Source: Chryseobacterium taklimakanense (lineage in GTDB: Bacteria > Bacteroidota > Bacteroidia > Flavobacteriales > Weeksellaceae). Taken from it: a DNA stretch of 64,000 bases. The stretch spans positions 1,364,001 through 1,428,000 of the forward strand of contig NZ_LT906465.1 in NCBI RefSeq assembly GCF_900187185.1, in the 5' to 3' direction. Of this stretch, positions 36,042 through 48,827 are shown piece after piece. Below the pieces are notes generated by a model, which had not been told where the DNA came from, did not search any database, and saw only the letters and a program-made list of their open reading frames with translations. The translations under genes and the position numbers were made by a program. Positions within the stretch are counted from its first letter, which is position 1. The number at the start of each line of letters is the position of its first letter.

Positions 36042-36049
36042 CAAAATTA
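36042..36049 (-). promoter_or_regulatory. rpmE2 -7 promoter TAATTTTG
   Basis: An exact TAnnTTTG match on the minus strand. It leaves a leader of about 75 bases, unlike the 10-20 bases typical here. Confidence 0.5.
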
Positions 36050-36119
36050 ATAATATTTTTTAATTCAGCAAACTTATGATAAAGAAAATTTTACAACAAT
36101 AATATTCCCGAAAATTGGT

Positions 36120-36127
36120 TAAATTTG
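36120..36127 (+). promoter_or_regulatory. -7 promoter TAAATTTG of the beta-helix lipoprotein gene
   Basis: An exact TAnnTTTG match. The longer frame opening at 36125 lies in this box, so the ATG at 36146 is favoured (leader about 15 bases). Confidence 0.55.
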
Positions 36128-36145
36128 AATACTAATCTGCCTTTG

Positions 36146-37537
36146 ATGAAATTAAATATATTTATTGCCTCACTATTAATGGCGTTCCTCTTTATAACTG
36201 GTTGCAACCGGGATGAAATCTCATTCCACGCACCTTCTAAAGAACTTAGATTTTCTCAGGATACACTGGTTTTGGATACTGTTTACAATCAGGTAAGATC
36301 TGAAACTTACGCTGTGAAAGTTTACAACCAGGAAGACAAAGACATCAAAATCCCTAAAATTTCCCTTCAGGGCGGCAGCAATTCTCCATACAGATTAAAT
36401 GTCGACGGGAAATCCGGCACTGAATTCACCGATATTCCGCTACGGAAAAAAGACAGCCTTTTTATCTTCGTTGAAATTGCACCCATAGCCAATTCTAAAG
36501 AAGCCATCGCCGAAGACCGGATCAATTTCAGCAGCAATCAGCATGTGACACTGCTTTCTGTCGTTCAGGATGCCGAGTTTTTCGTGAAGACGTCGGCCAA
36601 CCCAAATATCATTGCTCAAAATACGACGTGGCAAAGCAATAAAGCAAAAATAATATACGGTGATCTTACGCTTGCTGAAGGCAAAACCCTGAACATAGAA
36701 AAAGGTACCAAAATCTATTTTTCCAAAAACAGCGGCTTGAAAATTTCTAAAAATGCCACCTTAAATGTTTCCGGAGATTTGAATGAAGAAGTGATTTTCC
36801 GTGGTGACAGAAATGAAACCCGTTACGACACAATTCCTGTGAACTGGAACAGCATTAAAATGGAAGAAGGTGCGACAGCGAATATCAATTATGCTAAAAT
36901 ATTTGGTGGAACTTCCGGGCTTGAAATGGTAAAAGGTACCGCAAACGTTCGCAACACACAGATTCACACCTTTCAGAATTACGGGATTTTGGCAGTAAAT
37001 TCCTCAGTTACAGCAATAAATACGGTGATGTACAACTGCGGTGAGAGCAGTTTTGGGATTTTTAAAGGTGGAAATATTGATTTGACTCACTGCACCTTAA
37101 CCAATTACTGGAGTCTAAACGCCTCAATGCCGGGGCTTGCGCTTTATGCGACCAATGAATTTAAAAATGCTTCTGGAACTGTAGAACAGGCGCCACTGAC
37201 ACTGAATATAAAAAATTCAATCATCCATACGAGCCGGGATAATGCTATGATTTTCAAACCGACATCCGGACAGATCTTTACTTATTTGATTGATTCTTCC
37301 TTGCTTAAATATGGAAACAATGCCGGTTTCAATTTTGACGGTAACGCAATGATTGTGAATTCAATAAAAAATCAGGATCCGAAATTCCTGAATTACAATC
37401 TGGCAAAAACCAACCTTCGCCTCGCCAATGATTCGCCGGCAAAAGGAAAGGCAAAACTGACGTATGCGCAAAGCATCCCATTAGATATTGTTAAAATTTC
37501 AAGAACAACCGCTCCTACCATTGGTGCATATCAATAA
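36146..37537 (+). CDS. Right-handed beta-helix lipoprotein
   Basis: 463 residues from the ATG at 36146. The signal MKLNIFIASLLMAFLFITGC has lipobox FITGC. An N-terminal beta-domain (LRFSQDTLVLDTVYNQV, KDSLFIFVEI) is followed, from about residue 165, by parallel beta-helix repeats: IIYGDLTLAEGKTLNIEKG, LKISKNATLNVSG, INYAKIFGGTSGLEM and LTHCTLTNYW. The C-terminus ends in TTAPTIGAYQ, typical of this Bacteroidota family. Probably surface-anchored; no lyase active site is identified. It may be cotranscribed with the 34-residue ORF downstream. Confidence 0.8.
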   Translation: MKLNIFIASLLMAFLFITGCNRDEISFHAPSKELRFSQDTLVLDTVYNQVRSETYAVKVYNQEDKDIKIPKISLQGGSNSPYRLNVDGKSGTEFTDIPLRKKDSLFIFVEIAPIANSKEAIAEDRINFSSNQHVTLLSVVQDAEFFVKTSANPNIIAQNTTWQSNKAKIIYGDLTLAEGKTLNIEKGTKIYFSKNSGLKISKNATLNVSGDLNEEVIFRGDRNETRYDTIPVNWNSIKMEEGATANINYAKIFGGTSGLEMVKGTANVRNTQIHTFQNYGILAVNSSVTAINTVMYNCGESSFGIFKGGNIDLTHCTLTNYWSLNASMPGLALYATNEFKNASGTVEQAPLTLNIKNSIIHTSRDNAMIFKPTSGQIFTYLIDSSLLKYGNNAGFNFDGNAMIVNSIKNQDPKFLNYNLAKTNLRLANDSPAKGKAKLTYAQSIPLDIVKISRTTAPTIGAYQ

Positions 37538-37549
37538 AAATTTTAAACC

Positions 37550-37654
37550 ATGAAACTGGGAATTCAAGAACTTCTGTTGATATTGGCACCATTTATCATC
37601 ACGATGGTGGCGGTGTTTTTTCTTTTAAAGTCAAATAATACGAAAAAAAAATAA
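37550..37654 (+). CDS. Small single-span membrane protein (34 residues)
   Basis: ATG at 37550, stop TAA at 37652-37654. The product is MKLGIQELLLILAPFIITM followed by VAVFFLLKSNNTKKK. It has one hydrophobic helix and a basic C-terminal tail (KSNNTKKK), suggesting an inserted membrane peptide with a cytosolic tail. It lies 12 bases after the beta-helix gene and 5 bases before the MazG-like gene, so it fills an operon gap exactly. Conservation was not tested. Confidence 0.55.
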   Translation: MKLGIQELLLILAPFIITMVAVFFLLKSNNTKKK

Positions 37655-37659
37655 GATAA

Positions 37660-37989
37660 ATGGAAATCACAAACCTACAGAAACAGGTTGATGAATGGAT
37701 AAAAACCGTTGGTGTGCGCTACTTCAACGAGCTTACGAATATGGCCATTTTGTCTGAAGAAGTAGGTGAGGTGGGACGCATTATATCCCGCAGATATGGC
37801 GAACAGAGCGAAAAGGACAGCGACAAGTCTAAAAATTTAGGTGAGGAACTTGCGGATGTTCTTTTTGTGACGTTATGCCTCGCGAACCAAACCGGGACGG
37901 ACTTGCAGGAAGCTTTCGATAAAAAAATGAAGCTGAAAACCGAGCGCGACAAGGAACGCCATCAAAACAACGAAAAATTAAAAGATTAG
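37660..37989 (+). CDS. MazG-like nucleotide pyrophosphohydrolase
   Basis: 109 residues. The all-alpha NTP pyrophosphatase metal site is visible: NMAILSEEVGEVGRIISRR (ExxE type) and LGEELADVLFVTLCLANQT (ExxD). It should hydrolyse (d)NTPs to monophosphates and pyrophosphate as a house-cleaning enzyme. The C-terminus is Lys/Glu rich. It follows the 34-residue ORF closely and precedes aroA by 33 bases. Confidence 0.9.
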   Translation: MEITNLQKQVDEWIKTVGVRYFNELTNMAILSEEVGEVGRIISRRYGEQSEKDSDKSKNLGEELADVLFVTLCLANQTGTDLQEAFDKKMKLKTERDKERHQNNEKLKD

Positions 37990-38022
37990 GTTTGACTTTT
38001 TGTAAAACCATAGAATTGATTT

Positions 38023-39252
38023 ATGACTTTAGAAAAAAGAACTCACATAGCCAATAAAACGATACAAATCTGCGGTTCGAAGAGCATCTCGAACCGCTTG
38101 CTCATACTAAATGCGCTCTTTCAGAACGTGAAAATCAATAATCTTTCGGATTCGCAGGACACCAGGCTTTTGCAGGAAGCGCTGGCAAGCGATTCTGAAA
38201 TCATCGATATCAATCACGCCGGTACAGCGATGCGTTTCCTGACATCTTATTTTGCGATCCAGCCGGGAAAAGATGTTGTCTTAACCGGTTCTGAAAGGAT
38301 GAAACAGCGCCCAATCGGTTTTTTGGTTGATGCGTTGAGAGATTTGGGTGCTGAGATTGAATATCTGGGAAACAAGGGATTTCCTCCGCTGAAAATCAGA
38401 GGGAAAAACATCGTGAAAAGCAATGTGAAAATTCCGGCTGACGTTTCCAGCCAGTTTATTACGTCACTAATTTTCATCGGAGCAAAACTACCGAACGGCC
38501 TGAATATCGAACTTAGCGGCAAAATTACATCACGGCCCTACATCGATATGACTTTACAAATTTTAAAGATCATCGGCATTGAAACAGAATTTTCCGGAAA
38601 CAGAATTTCGATCAAAAACCATACGTTTGACGATAAAAAATCAAATATATTCCATTATGTGGTTGAAAGCGACTGGTCATCCGCCTCTTACTTCTACTCT
38701 TTATCCGCAATTTCGAGGAAAAATATTAGTTTAAAAAGTTTTAATAACCACTCCTACCAAGGCGATTCAGCGCTTAAAGAAATTTACTGGGAGTGTTTCG
38801 GAGTCAATACAGTGACTGATATCCAGGAACATACAATCAGTCTTTTTCCGGAGACCTTTATCTATCCTGACAGTATAAAACTCAATATGAATGACTGCCC
38901 GGACATCGCGCAAACCGTTTGTGTAACCGCGACTGCCCTAAAAGTTCCGTTTGAACTTACAGGACTTGCGACCTTGAAGGTGAAAGAAACCGACCGGCTT
39001 CTTGCGCTTCAGAATGAGTTGAAAAAAATCGGCTGCGAAACCGAAATTTCTGATGATGCGATAAAATCAGTAAATTTCACCGATCCGGACGAAAATATTG
39101 TCATAAAAACCTACCACGACCACAGAATGGCGATGAGTTTTGCACCTTTTTCTTTGATCCAGAATCTTGAAATTGAAGACGAAACTGTGGTTGAAAAGTC
39201 TTATCCAAAATTTTGGGAAGATTTTAATGAAGTTACAGAACCCATTAATTAA
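38023..39252 (+). CDS. aroA: 3-phosphoshikimate 1-carboxyvinyltransferase (EPSP synthase)
   Basis: 409 residues. It condenses shikimate-3-phosphate with PEP in the shikimate pathway. Visible blocks: ICGSKSISNRLLILNALF, NHAGTAMRFLTSYFA (GTAMRxL), GSERMKQRPIGFLVDALR, IPADVSSQFITSLIF, MNDCPDIAQTVCVTA, LKVKETDRLLALQNEL and TYHDHRMAMSFAP. All substrate-binding Arg/Lys positions expected by motif are present. The SDR gene starts 6 bases after the stop. Confidence 0.97.
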   Translation: MTLEKRTHIANKTIQICGSKSISNRLLILNALFQNVKINNLSDSQDTRLLQEALASDSEIIDINHAGTAMRFLTSYFAIQPGKDVVLTGSERMKQRPIGFLVDALRDLGAEIEYLGNKGFPPLKIRGKNIVKSNVKIPADVSSQFITSLIFIGAKLPNGLNIELSGKITSRPYIDMTLQILKIIGIETEFSGNRISIKNHTFDDKKSNIFHYVVESDWSSASYFYSLSAISRKNISLKSFNNHSYQGDSALKEIYWECFGVNTVTDIQEHTISLFPETFIYPDSIKLNMNDCPDIAQTVCVTATALKVPFELTGLATLKVKETDRLLALQNELKKIGCETEISDDAIKSVNFTDPDENIVIKTYHDHRMAMSFAPFSLIQNLEIEDETVVEKSYPKFWEDFNEVTEPIN

Positions 39253-39258
39253 AACAAA

Positions 39259-40053
39259 TTGAGTAAAACCATCATCATAACCGGTACTTCTTCCGGAATT
39301 GGCTTTGCCTTAGCAGAATATTTCGGTAAAAAAGGCCATAAAGTTTATGGCTTAAGCAGAAAAAATGTGGAAAGTCCACACTTCAAAACGGTTCCGACTG
39401 ATATTACAGATCAGGCTCAGGTAAAGAATGCAATAGTTGAAATTTTAAATACTGAAAACCGTATCGATGTCCTGATAAACAACGCCGGAATGGGAATGGT
39501 CGGCCCCGTGGAAGATGCTACTCAGGACGAAATTCTTAAACTTTTCAATCTCAATCTGGTCGGTTCCGTGCAAATGATGTCTGGGGTTTTGCCCAAAATG
39601 CGGGACCAGAAATCCGGGCAGATCATCAATATTTCAAGCATCGGTTCAGAAATGGGCTTACCGTTTCGTGGATTCTATTCAGCATCCAAATCTGCGTTGG
39701 ATAAGGTAACTGAAGCCGTTCGCTATGAAGTTTCGCCGTGGAATATCCAGGTTTGTACACTGCATTTAGGTGACATAAAAACCAATATTGCGGACCACAG
39801 GGTAAAAAGCGAAGTTTCTGAACCTTACAAAAAAGTATTTGATAAAGTCTATTCGCTGATGAATGCTCATGTAGATCAAGGTACGGAACCTGTGGATGTG
39901 GCCAGGTATATTGAAACCCTTCTCAAAAAAAATAACTGGAAAGCGCATTATTATTTTGGAAAATTCGGGCAAAAAATCGGCGTGCCTTTAAAATGGCTTC
40001 TCCCGCAAAATTTCTATGAAAACCTGATGAAAAAGTATAATAAACTGGATTGA
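39259..40053 (+). CDS. Short-chain dehydrogenase/reductase
   Basis: 264 residues, with a TTG start 6 bases after aroA. The NAD(P)-binding motif is IITGTSSGIGFALAEYFG (TGxxxGIG), then NNAGMG. The catalytic serine lies in IINISSIGSE and the Y-x-x-x-K in FYSASKSALDKV. A classical SDR of unknown substrate. Tight spacing with aroA implies cotranscription but not necessarily a shared pathway. Confidence 0.88.
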   Translation: MSKTIIITGTSSGIGFALAEYFGKKGHKVYGLSRKNVESPHFKTVPTDITDQAQVKNAIVEILNTENRIDVLINNAGMGMVGPVEDATQDEILKLFNLNLVGSVQMMSGVLPKMRDQKSGQIINISSIGSEMGLPFRGFYSASKSALDKVTEAVRYEVSPWNIQVCTLHLGDIKTNIADHRVKSEVSEPYKKVFDKVYSLMNAHVDQGTEPVDVARYIETLLKKNNWKAHYYFGKFGQKIGVPLKWLLPQNFYENLMKKYNKLD

Positions 40054-40086
40054 ATTTCAGTTTAATAAATCATAAAACGTACGGGA

Positions 40087-41688
40087 TTGAGTTTGCGGTT
40101 CACATTTCTTTTATTACTTATTTGTGCCTTATTCCCAGCACAGGTGAAAAGATTTGTTTTAATCGATGTACAGGATGACAGGCGTTACCTTAAAAAAGAT
40201 TCAATATCTGCGGTTAAATTTCTGGATTCCCTTTCGCAAAACAATTATTTCTTCACACAACTTAAAGCTGTTAAACAAAATCAAAATAGTACTGAGATTT
40301 ATTTTGATAAGGGTAAGAATTTCAATGAAGGTTGGGTTACAGTTTCAGATACAATTGCCGCAGATTTAAAACTTCCAAAGGAATTTTATTTCAAAAACCT
40401 GGATTCGCTCAGGCGAAGCATTAATCAGAAATATATTCAAAAAGGCTATTCCTTTAGCCGTATTAAAACTAAGTATGACGGTTTAAAAAACGGATCTCCT
40501 TCTGTAAAAATTTCAGTAATTCCTACCGAAAAAAGAAAAATTAACCGGTTTGTTATCAAAGGTTATGACAAGCTTCCGGCGAGATTTGTAAAAAATCTTG
40601 AAAAAGAATATAAGGGCCAAGTTTACAGCGAAAAAAATCTTTCATTGATTAACAGCCAACTGCAGAACCATCCTTATATTTCTCTGGAAAAGCCACCGCA
40701 AACACTGTTCACAAAAGATTCTACGGAAATTTATCTTTTTGCCCAAAAGAAAAAATCAAATACTTTCGACGGTGTTTTGGGTTTCGGAAATGACGAAAAT
40801 GAAAAGTTCACTTTAAACGGAACGCTGAATGTCAATTTAAGGAATTTATTTAATGGTTTTGAAACCATCAGCCTGTTTTGGCAGCGCAATCCGAACCGTG
40901 GGCAGACTTTTGACCTGTTGACCGACATCCCCTATTTATTTAAATCCAACTTAGGTTTTCGGAATGAGGTCCACATTTACCGCCAGGAGTCGGATTATGC
41001 TACAGTGAAAATATTACCCGGAATTTATTATCACCTTTCCTCCCGTGAGAAATTTGGGATCAGAGGTAATTTTGAACTTTCTTCGGTTCTGGATTCTTTA
41101 TATACCAATGCAAAAGATTTCAGCAGAAAAGGCGTCGGAATATGGTATGAATATACAAAGCCGACCGAAATTGATCTGTTTTTAAATGACATATGGCTGC
41201 GTGCTGAAACTGATTTTATTAATACCAATTACCAGACGGACGATCTGAAAGCCACACAATTCAGATATTTTATTTCAGGAGAAAAAAACCTGCATTTAAA
41301 AGGAAATCATTATCTCAATCTCAAAGCAGAGTCCGCCTCGCATATTGCAAAAAATTCCCTCTCTGAAAATGAAATTTTCAGAATAGGCGGCTGGAACTCT
41401 CTGCGCGGATTTAATGAAAATTCAATACTGGGAGAGCTCTATGCCTTCGCGGGTCCAGAATACCGCTATCTGATCAGTAATCAGGCATTCTTCGATGTTT
41501 TTGCACAATATGCATTTGTGAATAATAAAAATCTTTCAAATTCTAAATTCTACAGTTTTGGTACCGGTTTTAATTTCATTTTGCCGGTGGGTCTGATGTC
41601 CTTTCAGATATCAAACGGTAATCAGGTTGGTGAGCCGTTTACCTTCAGAAATACAAAAATCCATTGGGGAATTCTTACGAGGTTTTAA
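40087..41688 (+). CDS. BamA/TamA-like outer-membrane protein
   Basis: 533 residues, TTG start at 40087 (or 40093). The signal peptide runs to about ALFPAQ. The N-terminal ~220 residues contain POTRA-like segments (RRSINQKYIQKGYSFSRI, KRKINRFVIKGYDKL, GQVYSEKNLSLINSQL). The C-terminal ~300 residues are a 16-strand-type barrel of the surface-antigen D15 family, with the lid motif GGWNSLRGFNEN (RGF) and a C-terminal strand ending in a phenylalanine (THWGILTRF-like). It is shorter than BamA at 52301 and may insert or export specific outer-membrane proteins. Expression may continue from the SDR gene. Confidence 0.75.
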   Translation: MSLRFTFLLLLICALFPAQVKRFVLIDVQDDRRYLKKDSISAVKFLDSLSQNNYFFTQLKAVKQNQNSTEIYFDKGKNFNEGWVTVSDTIAADLKLPKEFYFKNLDSLRRSINQKYIQKGYSFSRIKTKYDGLKNGSPSVKISVIPTEKRKINRFVIKGYDKLPARFVKNLEKEYKGQVYSEKNLSLINSQLQNHPYISLEKPPQTLFTKDSTEIYLFAQKKKSNTFDGVLGFGNDENEKFTLNGTLNVNLRNLFNGFETISLFWQRNPNRGQTFDLLTDIPYLFKSNLGFRNEVHIYRQESDYATVKILPGIYYHLSSREKFGIRGNFELSSVLDSLYTNAKDFSRKGVGIWYEYTKPTEIDLFLNDIWLRAETDFINTNYQTDDLKATQFRYFISGEKNLHLKGNHYLNLKAESASHIAKNSLSENEIFRIGGWNSLRGFNENSILGELYAFAGPEYRYLISNQAFFDVFAQYAFVNNKNLSNSKFYSFGTGFNFILPVGLMSFQISNGNQVGEPFTFRNTKIHWGILTRF

Positions 41689-41923
41689 TTTATCTCTAAA
41701 AATTTCATGAACAGCGATCACCTGAAGTTTAGTTAATCAAATTCTACATGGTAAGCGAGCAGCAATTGAAAGGACAGAAATAAGCGTTCTTATTGGAGAA
41801 AGAACAGTAAATGATAAGATAGAAATACTTGCCAAAGAAAATTAGGCTTCAGAATAGCGATTTATTATGTAGGTATAAGTTTCTTTTTTGGGAGCATTTC
41901 GTGAAGCCCTTTCTCATTTCTTT
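41689..41923 (+). other. Intergenic stretch with a possible gene relic
   Basis: From 41730 to 41845 one frame is open to a TAG and reads coding-like (IERTEISVLIGERTVNDKI), with no start codon of its own in that frame. It could be the end of a decayed gene such as a helix-turn-helix protein, or chance. Nothing else recognisable is seen before the hairpin element at 41924. Confidence 0.25.
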
Positions 41924-41999
41924 CCCCCCCGCTGTTCGCTGTATCTTTTGCTCTTCGCCCTGCTCATCACAAAAGGATGCCGCTTCCATCGGGGCTATA
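41924..41999 (-). repeat. Intact dispersed hairpin element (candidate structured RNA)
   Basis: On the minus strand it starts TAGCCCCGATGGAAGCGGC, then ATCCTTTTGTG, a variable loop, GCAAAAGATACAGCGAACAG and CGGGG. CCCCG near the start pairs with CGGGG at the end, and TTTTG with CAAAA around the loop. The same layout is interrupted by IS110 at 20306-21620 and 47774-49107. It may correspond to the Flavo-1 RNA motif described for flavobacteria, but I cannot confirm that without a covariance-model search. Confidence 0.55.
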
Positions 42000-42028
42000 A
42001 GGGCGGGCGGGACCCGGTAGAGCAATAA

Positions 42029-42065
42029 ATGATGAATGATGAATGGTGAATGATGAATGGTGAAT
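42029..42065. repeat. Heptamer-period intergenic repeat
   Basis: ATGATGA ATGATGA ATGGTGA ATGATGA ATGGTGA: five 7-base words, then ATAGG. It lies between the hairpin element and the rrn terminator. Confidence 0.65.
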
Positions 42066-42180
42066 AGGCTAACAACTATTTAGAACGATGACCGGCAAAA
42101 TCATATTCAAGCCTCCTTCGCAGTACTTTATCGAACACCACCTAACCTTTCGGGCTCCTTTAAGCCCTGGGTATAAAACA

Positions 42181-42217
42181 AAAAAATCCTTCACTCTTTC
42201 GAATGAAGGATTTTTCA
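42181..42217 (-). terminator. rrn operon terminator
   Basis: On the minus strand AAAAATCCTTCA and TGAAGGATTTTT pair around a loop of about 8 bases, followed by a T-run. It starts a few bases after 5S rRNA. Confidence 0.85.
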
Positions 42218-42222
42218 AAAAA

Positions 42223-42329
<107 letters not shown>

Positions 42330-42348
42330 AATATTGTATTGCTGTACT

Positions 42349-42425
42349 ATGTAAAATGTATAATGTACATTCTTGTTATGATGCACCATCAATACTTTGT
42401 ACATTGTACATTGTACTTCGTACAA
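42349..42425. repeat. Pair of heptamer-period repeats in the 23S-5S spacer
   Basis: ATGTAAA ATGTATA ATGTACA (42349-42369) and TTGTACA TTGTACA TTGTACT TCGTACA (42398-42425). AATGTACA and TGTACATT in the two arms are complementary and could form a hairpin in the pre-rRNA, possibly for processing. Confidence 0.55.
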
Positions 42426-42489
42426 TATTTATCGATAAAAACGCTCACAAAGAAAAAACCTTGAGTTGCACTTCCGAGTGCCGGACCAA

Positions 42490-45231
<2,742 letters not shown>

Positions 45232-45397
45232 TTCTTTCCTATTTTTGTTAGTTTCCTAAAGCACTCGAAAGTGCTCGGTTTTCTCTTTGTGATGTCTTTA
45301 CCGTTAATGTCAATGATCTTTTTTCTTCTCTTCAAACTGATGAACAGACGTTGTTTTTGGCTCCGTCCGTAACTTTTAAACCAGTCTTCCAAAACTG

Positions 45398-45471
45398 TGG
45401 AGAATAAGGGAGTCGAACCCTTGACCTCCTGCGTGCAAGGCAGGCGCTCTAGCCAGCTGAGCTAATTCCCC
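45398..45471 (-). tRNA. tRNA-Ala (anticodon UGC)
   Basis: 74 bases on the minus strand. Acceptor GGGGAAT pairs with ATTCTCC. The D arm is AGCTCAGCTGGCTAGAGC, anticodon loop CTTGCAC in CCTGC...GCAGG, and T arm GGGTTCGACTCCC. No CCA is encoded. Confidence 0.97.
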
Positions 45472-45483
45472 TCTAGTAGACTT

Positions 45484-45545
45484 TGAGAACCCAGATCCGA
45501 GATTCAAGACTTAAGACCGTCCTGGTTCCTGGTTCGGGCATCTCC
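45484..45545. repeat. Heptamer-period repeat in the Ile-Ala tRNA spacer
   Basis: AGAACCC AGATCCG AGATTCA AGACTTA AGACC, then CTGGTTC CTGGTTC. The two halves are partly complementary (GAACC with GGTTC), so the transcript could fold into a long imperfect hairpin. Confidence 0.55.
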
Positions 45546-45561
45546 CAATCTGTTCAATTAG

Positions 45562-45635
45562 TAGTCTCGGGCAGGCTCGAACTGCCGACCTCTACATTAT
45601 CAGTGTAGCGCTCTAACCAGCTGAGCTACGAGACT
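45562..45635 (-). tRNA. tRNA-Ile (anticodon GAU)
   Basis: 74 bases on the minus strand. Acceptor AGTCTCG pairs with CGAGACT. The D arm is AGCTCAGCTGGTTAGAGC, anticodon loop CTGATAA in CTACA...TGTAG, and T arm GGCAGTTCGAGCCTGCC. No CCA is encoded. Confidence 0.97.
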
Positions 45636-45649
45636 GTCTGCTTAGACAA

Positions 45650-45712
45650 TTAGATTCCAGATTCCAGATACAAGACTCTATCGTCTTGATTCTTGGCTCT
45701 TGGCTCTTGTAT
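45650..45712. repeat. Heptamer-period palindromic repeat in the 16S-tRNA spacer
   Basis: Left arm AGATTCC AGATTCC AGATACA AGA, right arm TCTTGAT TCTTGGC TCTTGGC TCTTGTAT. AGATACAAGA and TCTTGTATCT give a perfect 10-bp stem. It lies between tRNA-Ile and 16S and would be transcribed. Confidence 0.6.
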
Positions 45713-45829
45713 CTCTTTCCCTGTACTAATTTCTAGTGGGTTTTATTTTTTAATATACAACCGAGTAAAAAAAACCAAAGCAAAACTTTAAGCAAGTTCT
45801 TTTTGTTTTGTTTTGACGTATAGTCTCTA

Positions 45830-47346
<1,517 letters not shown>

Positions 47347-47484
47347 ATGTTTGTTCTGACCCACTCAAAGTTTGACTTCGCTTTGGTTTTTTTTCCTTAC
47401 TTGGTTGTTATATCTTATTTCAATGATCTGTTTCTCTTCCCGCTCTTCAAACTACTTTCTGTCGTTTCGTCTGATTTGCGAGTG

Positions 47485-47516
47485 CAAAAGTATAAAGTAT
47501 TTTTTAATTGACCAAA
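47485..47516 (-). promoter_or_regulatory. rrn promoter P2 (TTTG-N20-TACTTTTG)
   Basis: On the minus strand TTTG (47516-47513), a 20-base spacer, and TACTTTTG (47492-47485) match both halves of the Bacteroidota promoter, about 140 bases before 16S. Confidence 0.8.
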
Positions 47517-47653
47517 TGTTTTTGAAAAAAAATTTAAAATTTTATCTAACTGCTTTCTTTTCAGAAAGAAAAATTTTAAAAGTATAATCCCCTAAACATC
47601 TTCTCTAATTATCAACTCCTCTTCTGCGCTCCCCTTCTCTCGAATTGGGACTG

Positions 47654-47684
47654 CAAAGATACGGACTTTTCTTAATCTTCCAAA
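47654..47684 (-). promoter_or_regulatory. rrn promoter P1 (TTTG-N19-TATCTTTG)
   Basis: On the minus strand TTTG (47684-47681), a 19-base spacer, and TATCTTTG (47661-47654). It lies about 170 bases upstream of P2. The region 47347-47780 holds only these promoters and AT-rich leader DNA. Confidence 0.8.
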
Positions 47685-47807
47685 TTTTGTCTGAAAAAAT
47701 TTAGTGGGAATTATGTAACTTTTTGGTAATTAGCTACAAAAATTTTTACCGCCTGCAGATGTGAAATCTAGAATAGCCCCGATGTTCTATGTTAATCTGC
47801 AAATTTT

Positions 47808-48797
47808 TCAGGTTGAAATTTTTAATTTATTTTGAAAATCCTGTTGAAAAGGTGTTTTGTTTTTTACTACGCTGAAGCATATTCGTAGAAGTTTGTTGCA
47901 TACGGCAATCAGAGCCAGTTTTTTTGCCTTGCCCTTCTCAAGCAGCCGTAAGTAGAGCTCTTTACATTTTTGGTTGTGCTTTATCGCCGTCCAGGAACAG
48001 ACATAGAGAATACTTCGGATATAAGTTTTTGAAGTTCGGCATTTTCCTGGTGAATAAGATTTCTTTCCCGATTGGTAAATTCTTGGAGCCAGACCAAAAT
48101 ACTTTACCAGAGATTTTGAAGAATGAAAATTTTTAAATCCTGAGGTGGCAGTCATTAATTGGAGTGACGTCTTTTCGCCAATTCCCGATACAGACTGCAG
48201 CAGGTTTTTAGTTTCTGTAAATTCCTCATCCTGCAACTGCGGCAATCTGGCCTCAACTTCCTTGATTTCTTTCTCCAGTTGCTTTAAACGTTTTTCATAA
48301 TGTTTCTCTGTTGAAGGATTAACAACGGAATGGAATCTTAAGGCTTTTAGCTTTACCGCGTAACGACGCTTTTCTTCTTCCAGATCATTAAGAAGCTTTA
48401 TTTCCTGATCCAGATATTCAATATCCTGAGTTTTTGGAATATAAAATTCCGGACGGAACATCTCTCCGTAATTCCTGATCAGTTTTGCATCCTCCGCATC
48501 GGTTTTCGTGATGATGTTTTTCATCCTTGCAAAATGTTTCACAGACATACAGTTGATCAGACTGCTTTCAAATCCTTTTCCTATAGAGAGGTGAAGCAGG
48601 CGGCTGCTGTAGTTTCCGGTTGCCTCAATCACAAAACAATAATCGCTTGGAGAGATTTTAGACAGAAACGACAAAATGCTGCGCTCATTATTTGGCAAAT
48701 TCAAAACCTGTTCTCCTTTTTCATCGTCCAGGAAACTAAGCGTTAAAAATTTGGACCCAACGTCCACACCAATTACTTTTTTCAATAAATTTGACAT
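47808..48797 (-). CDS. IS110-family recombinase (DEDD transposase), copy 2
   Basis: 329 residues, identical in translation to the recombinase at 20340-21329, with the same motifs (IGVDVGSK, FVIEATGNYS, DAEDAKLI, SVSGIGEKT). Intact. The shared sequence suggests recent transposition or gene conversion between the copies. Confidence 0.95.
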   Translation of the reverse strand: MSNLLKKVIGVDVGSKFLTLSFLDDEKGEQVLNLPNNERSILSFLSKISPSDYCFVIEATGNYSSRLLHLSIGKGFESSLINCMSVKHFARMKNIITKTDAEDAKLIRNYGEMFRPEFYIPKTQDIEYLDQEIKLLNDLEEEKRRYAVKLKALRFHSVVNPSTEKHYEKRLKQLEKEIKEVEARLPQLQDEEFTETKNLLQSVSGIGEKTSLQLMTATSGFKNFHSSKSLVKYFGLAPRIYQSGKKSYSPGKCRTSKTYIRSILYVCSWTAIKHNQKCKELYLRLLEKGKAKKLALIAVCNKLLRICFSVVKNKTPFQQDFQNKLKIST

Positions 48798-48827
48798 CAA
48801 TTCTTTTTTTTGGAAAGAACGTTTTCT

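Noticed and set aside
41829-42020. 63-codon plus-strand frame
   Set aside because: It runs antisense through the hairpin element and has a low-complexity composition (FPPAVRCIFCSSPCSSQKD); not a plausible protein.
42029-42065. Possible CRISPR array
   Set aside because: The 7-base words are tandem without spacers; no CRISPR repeats or cas genes were seen anywhere in the window.
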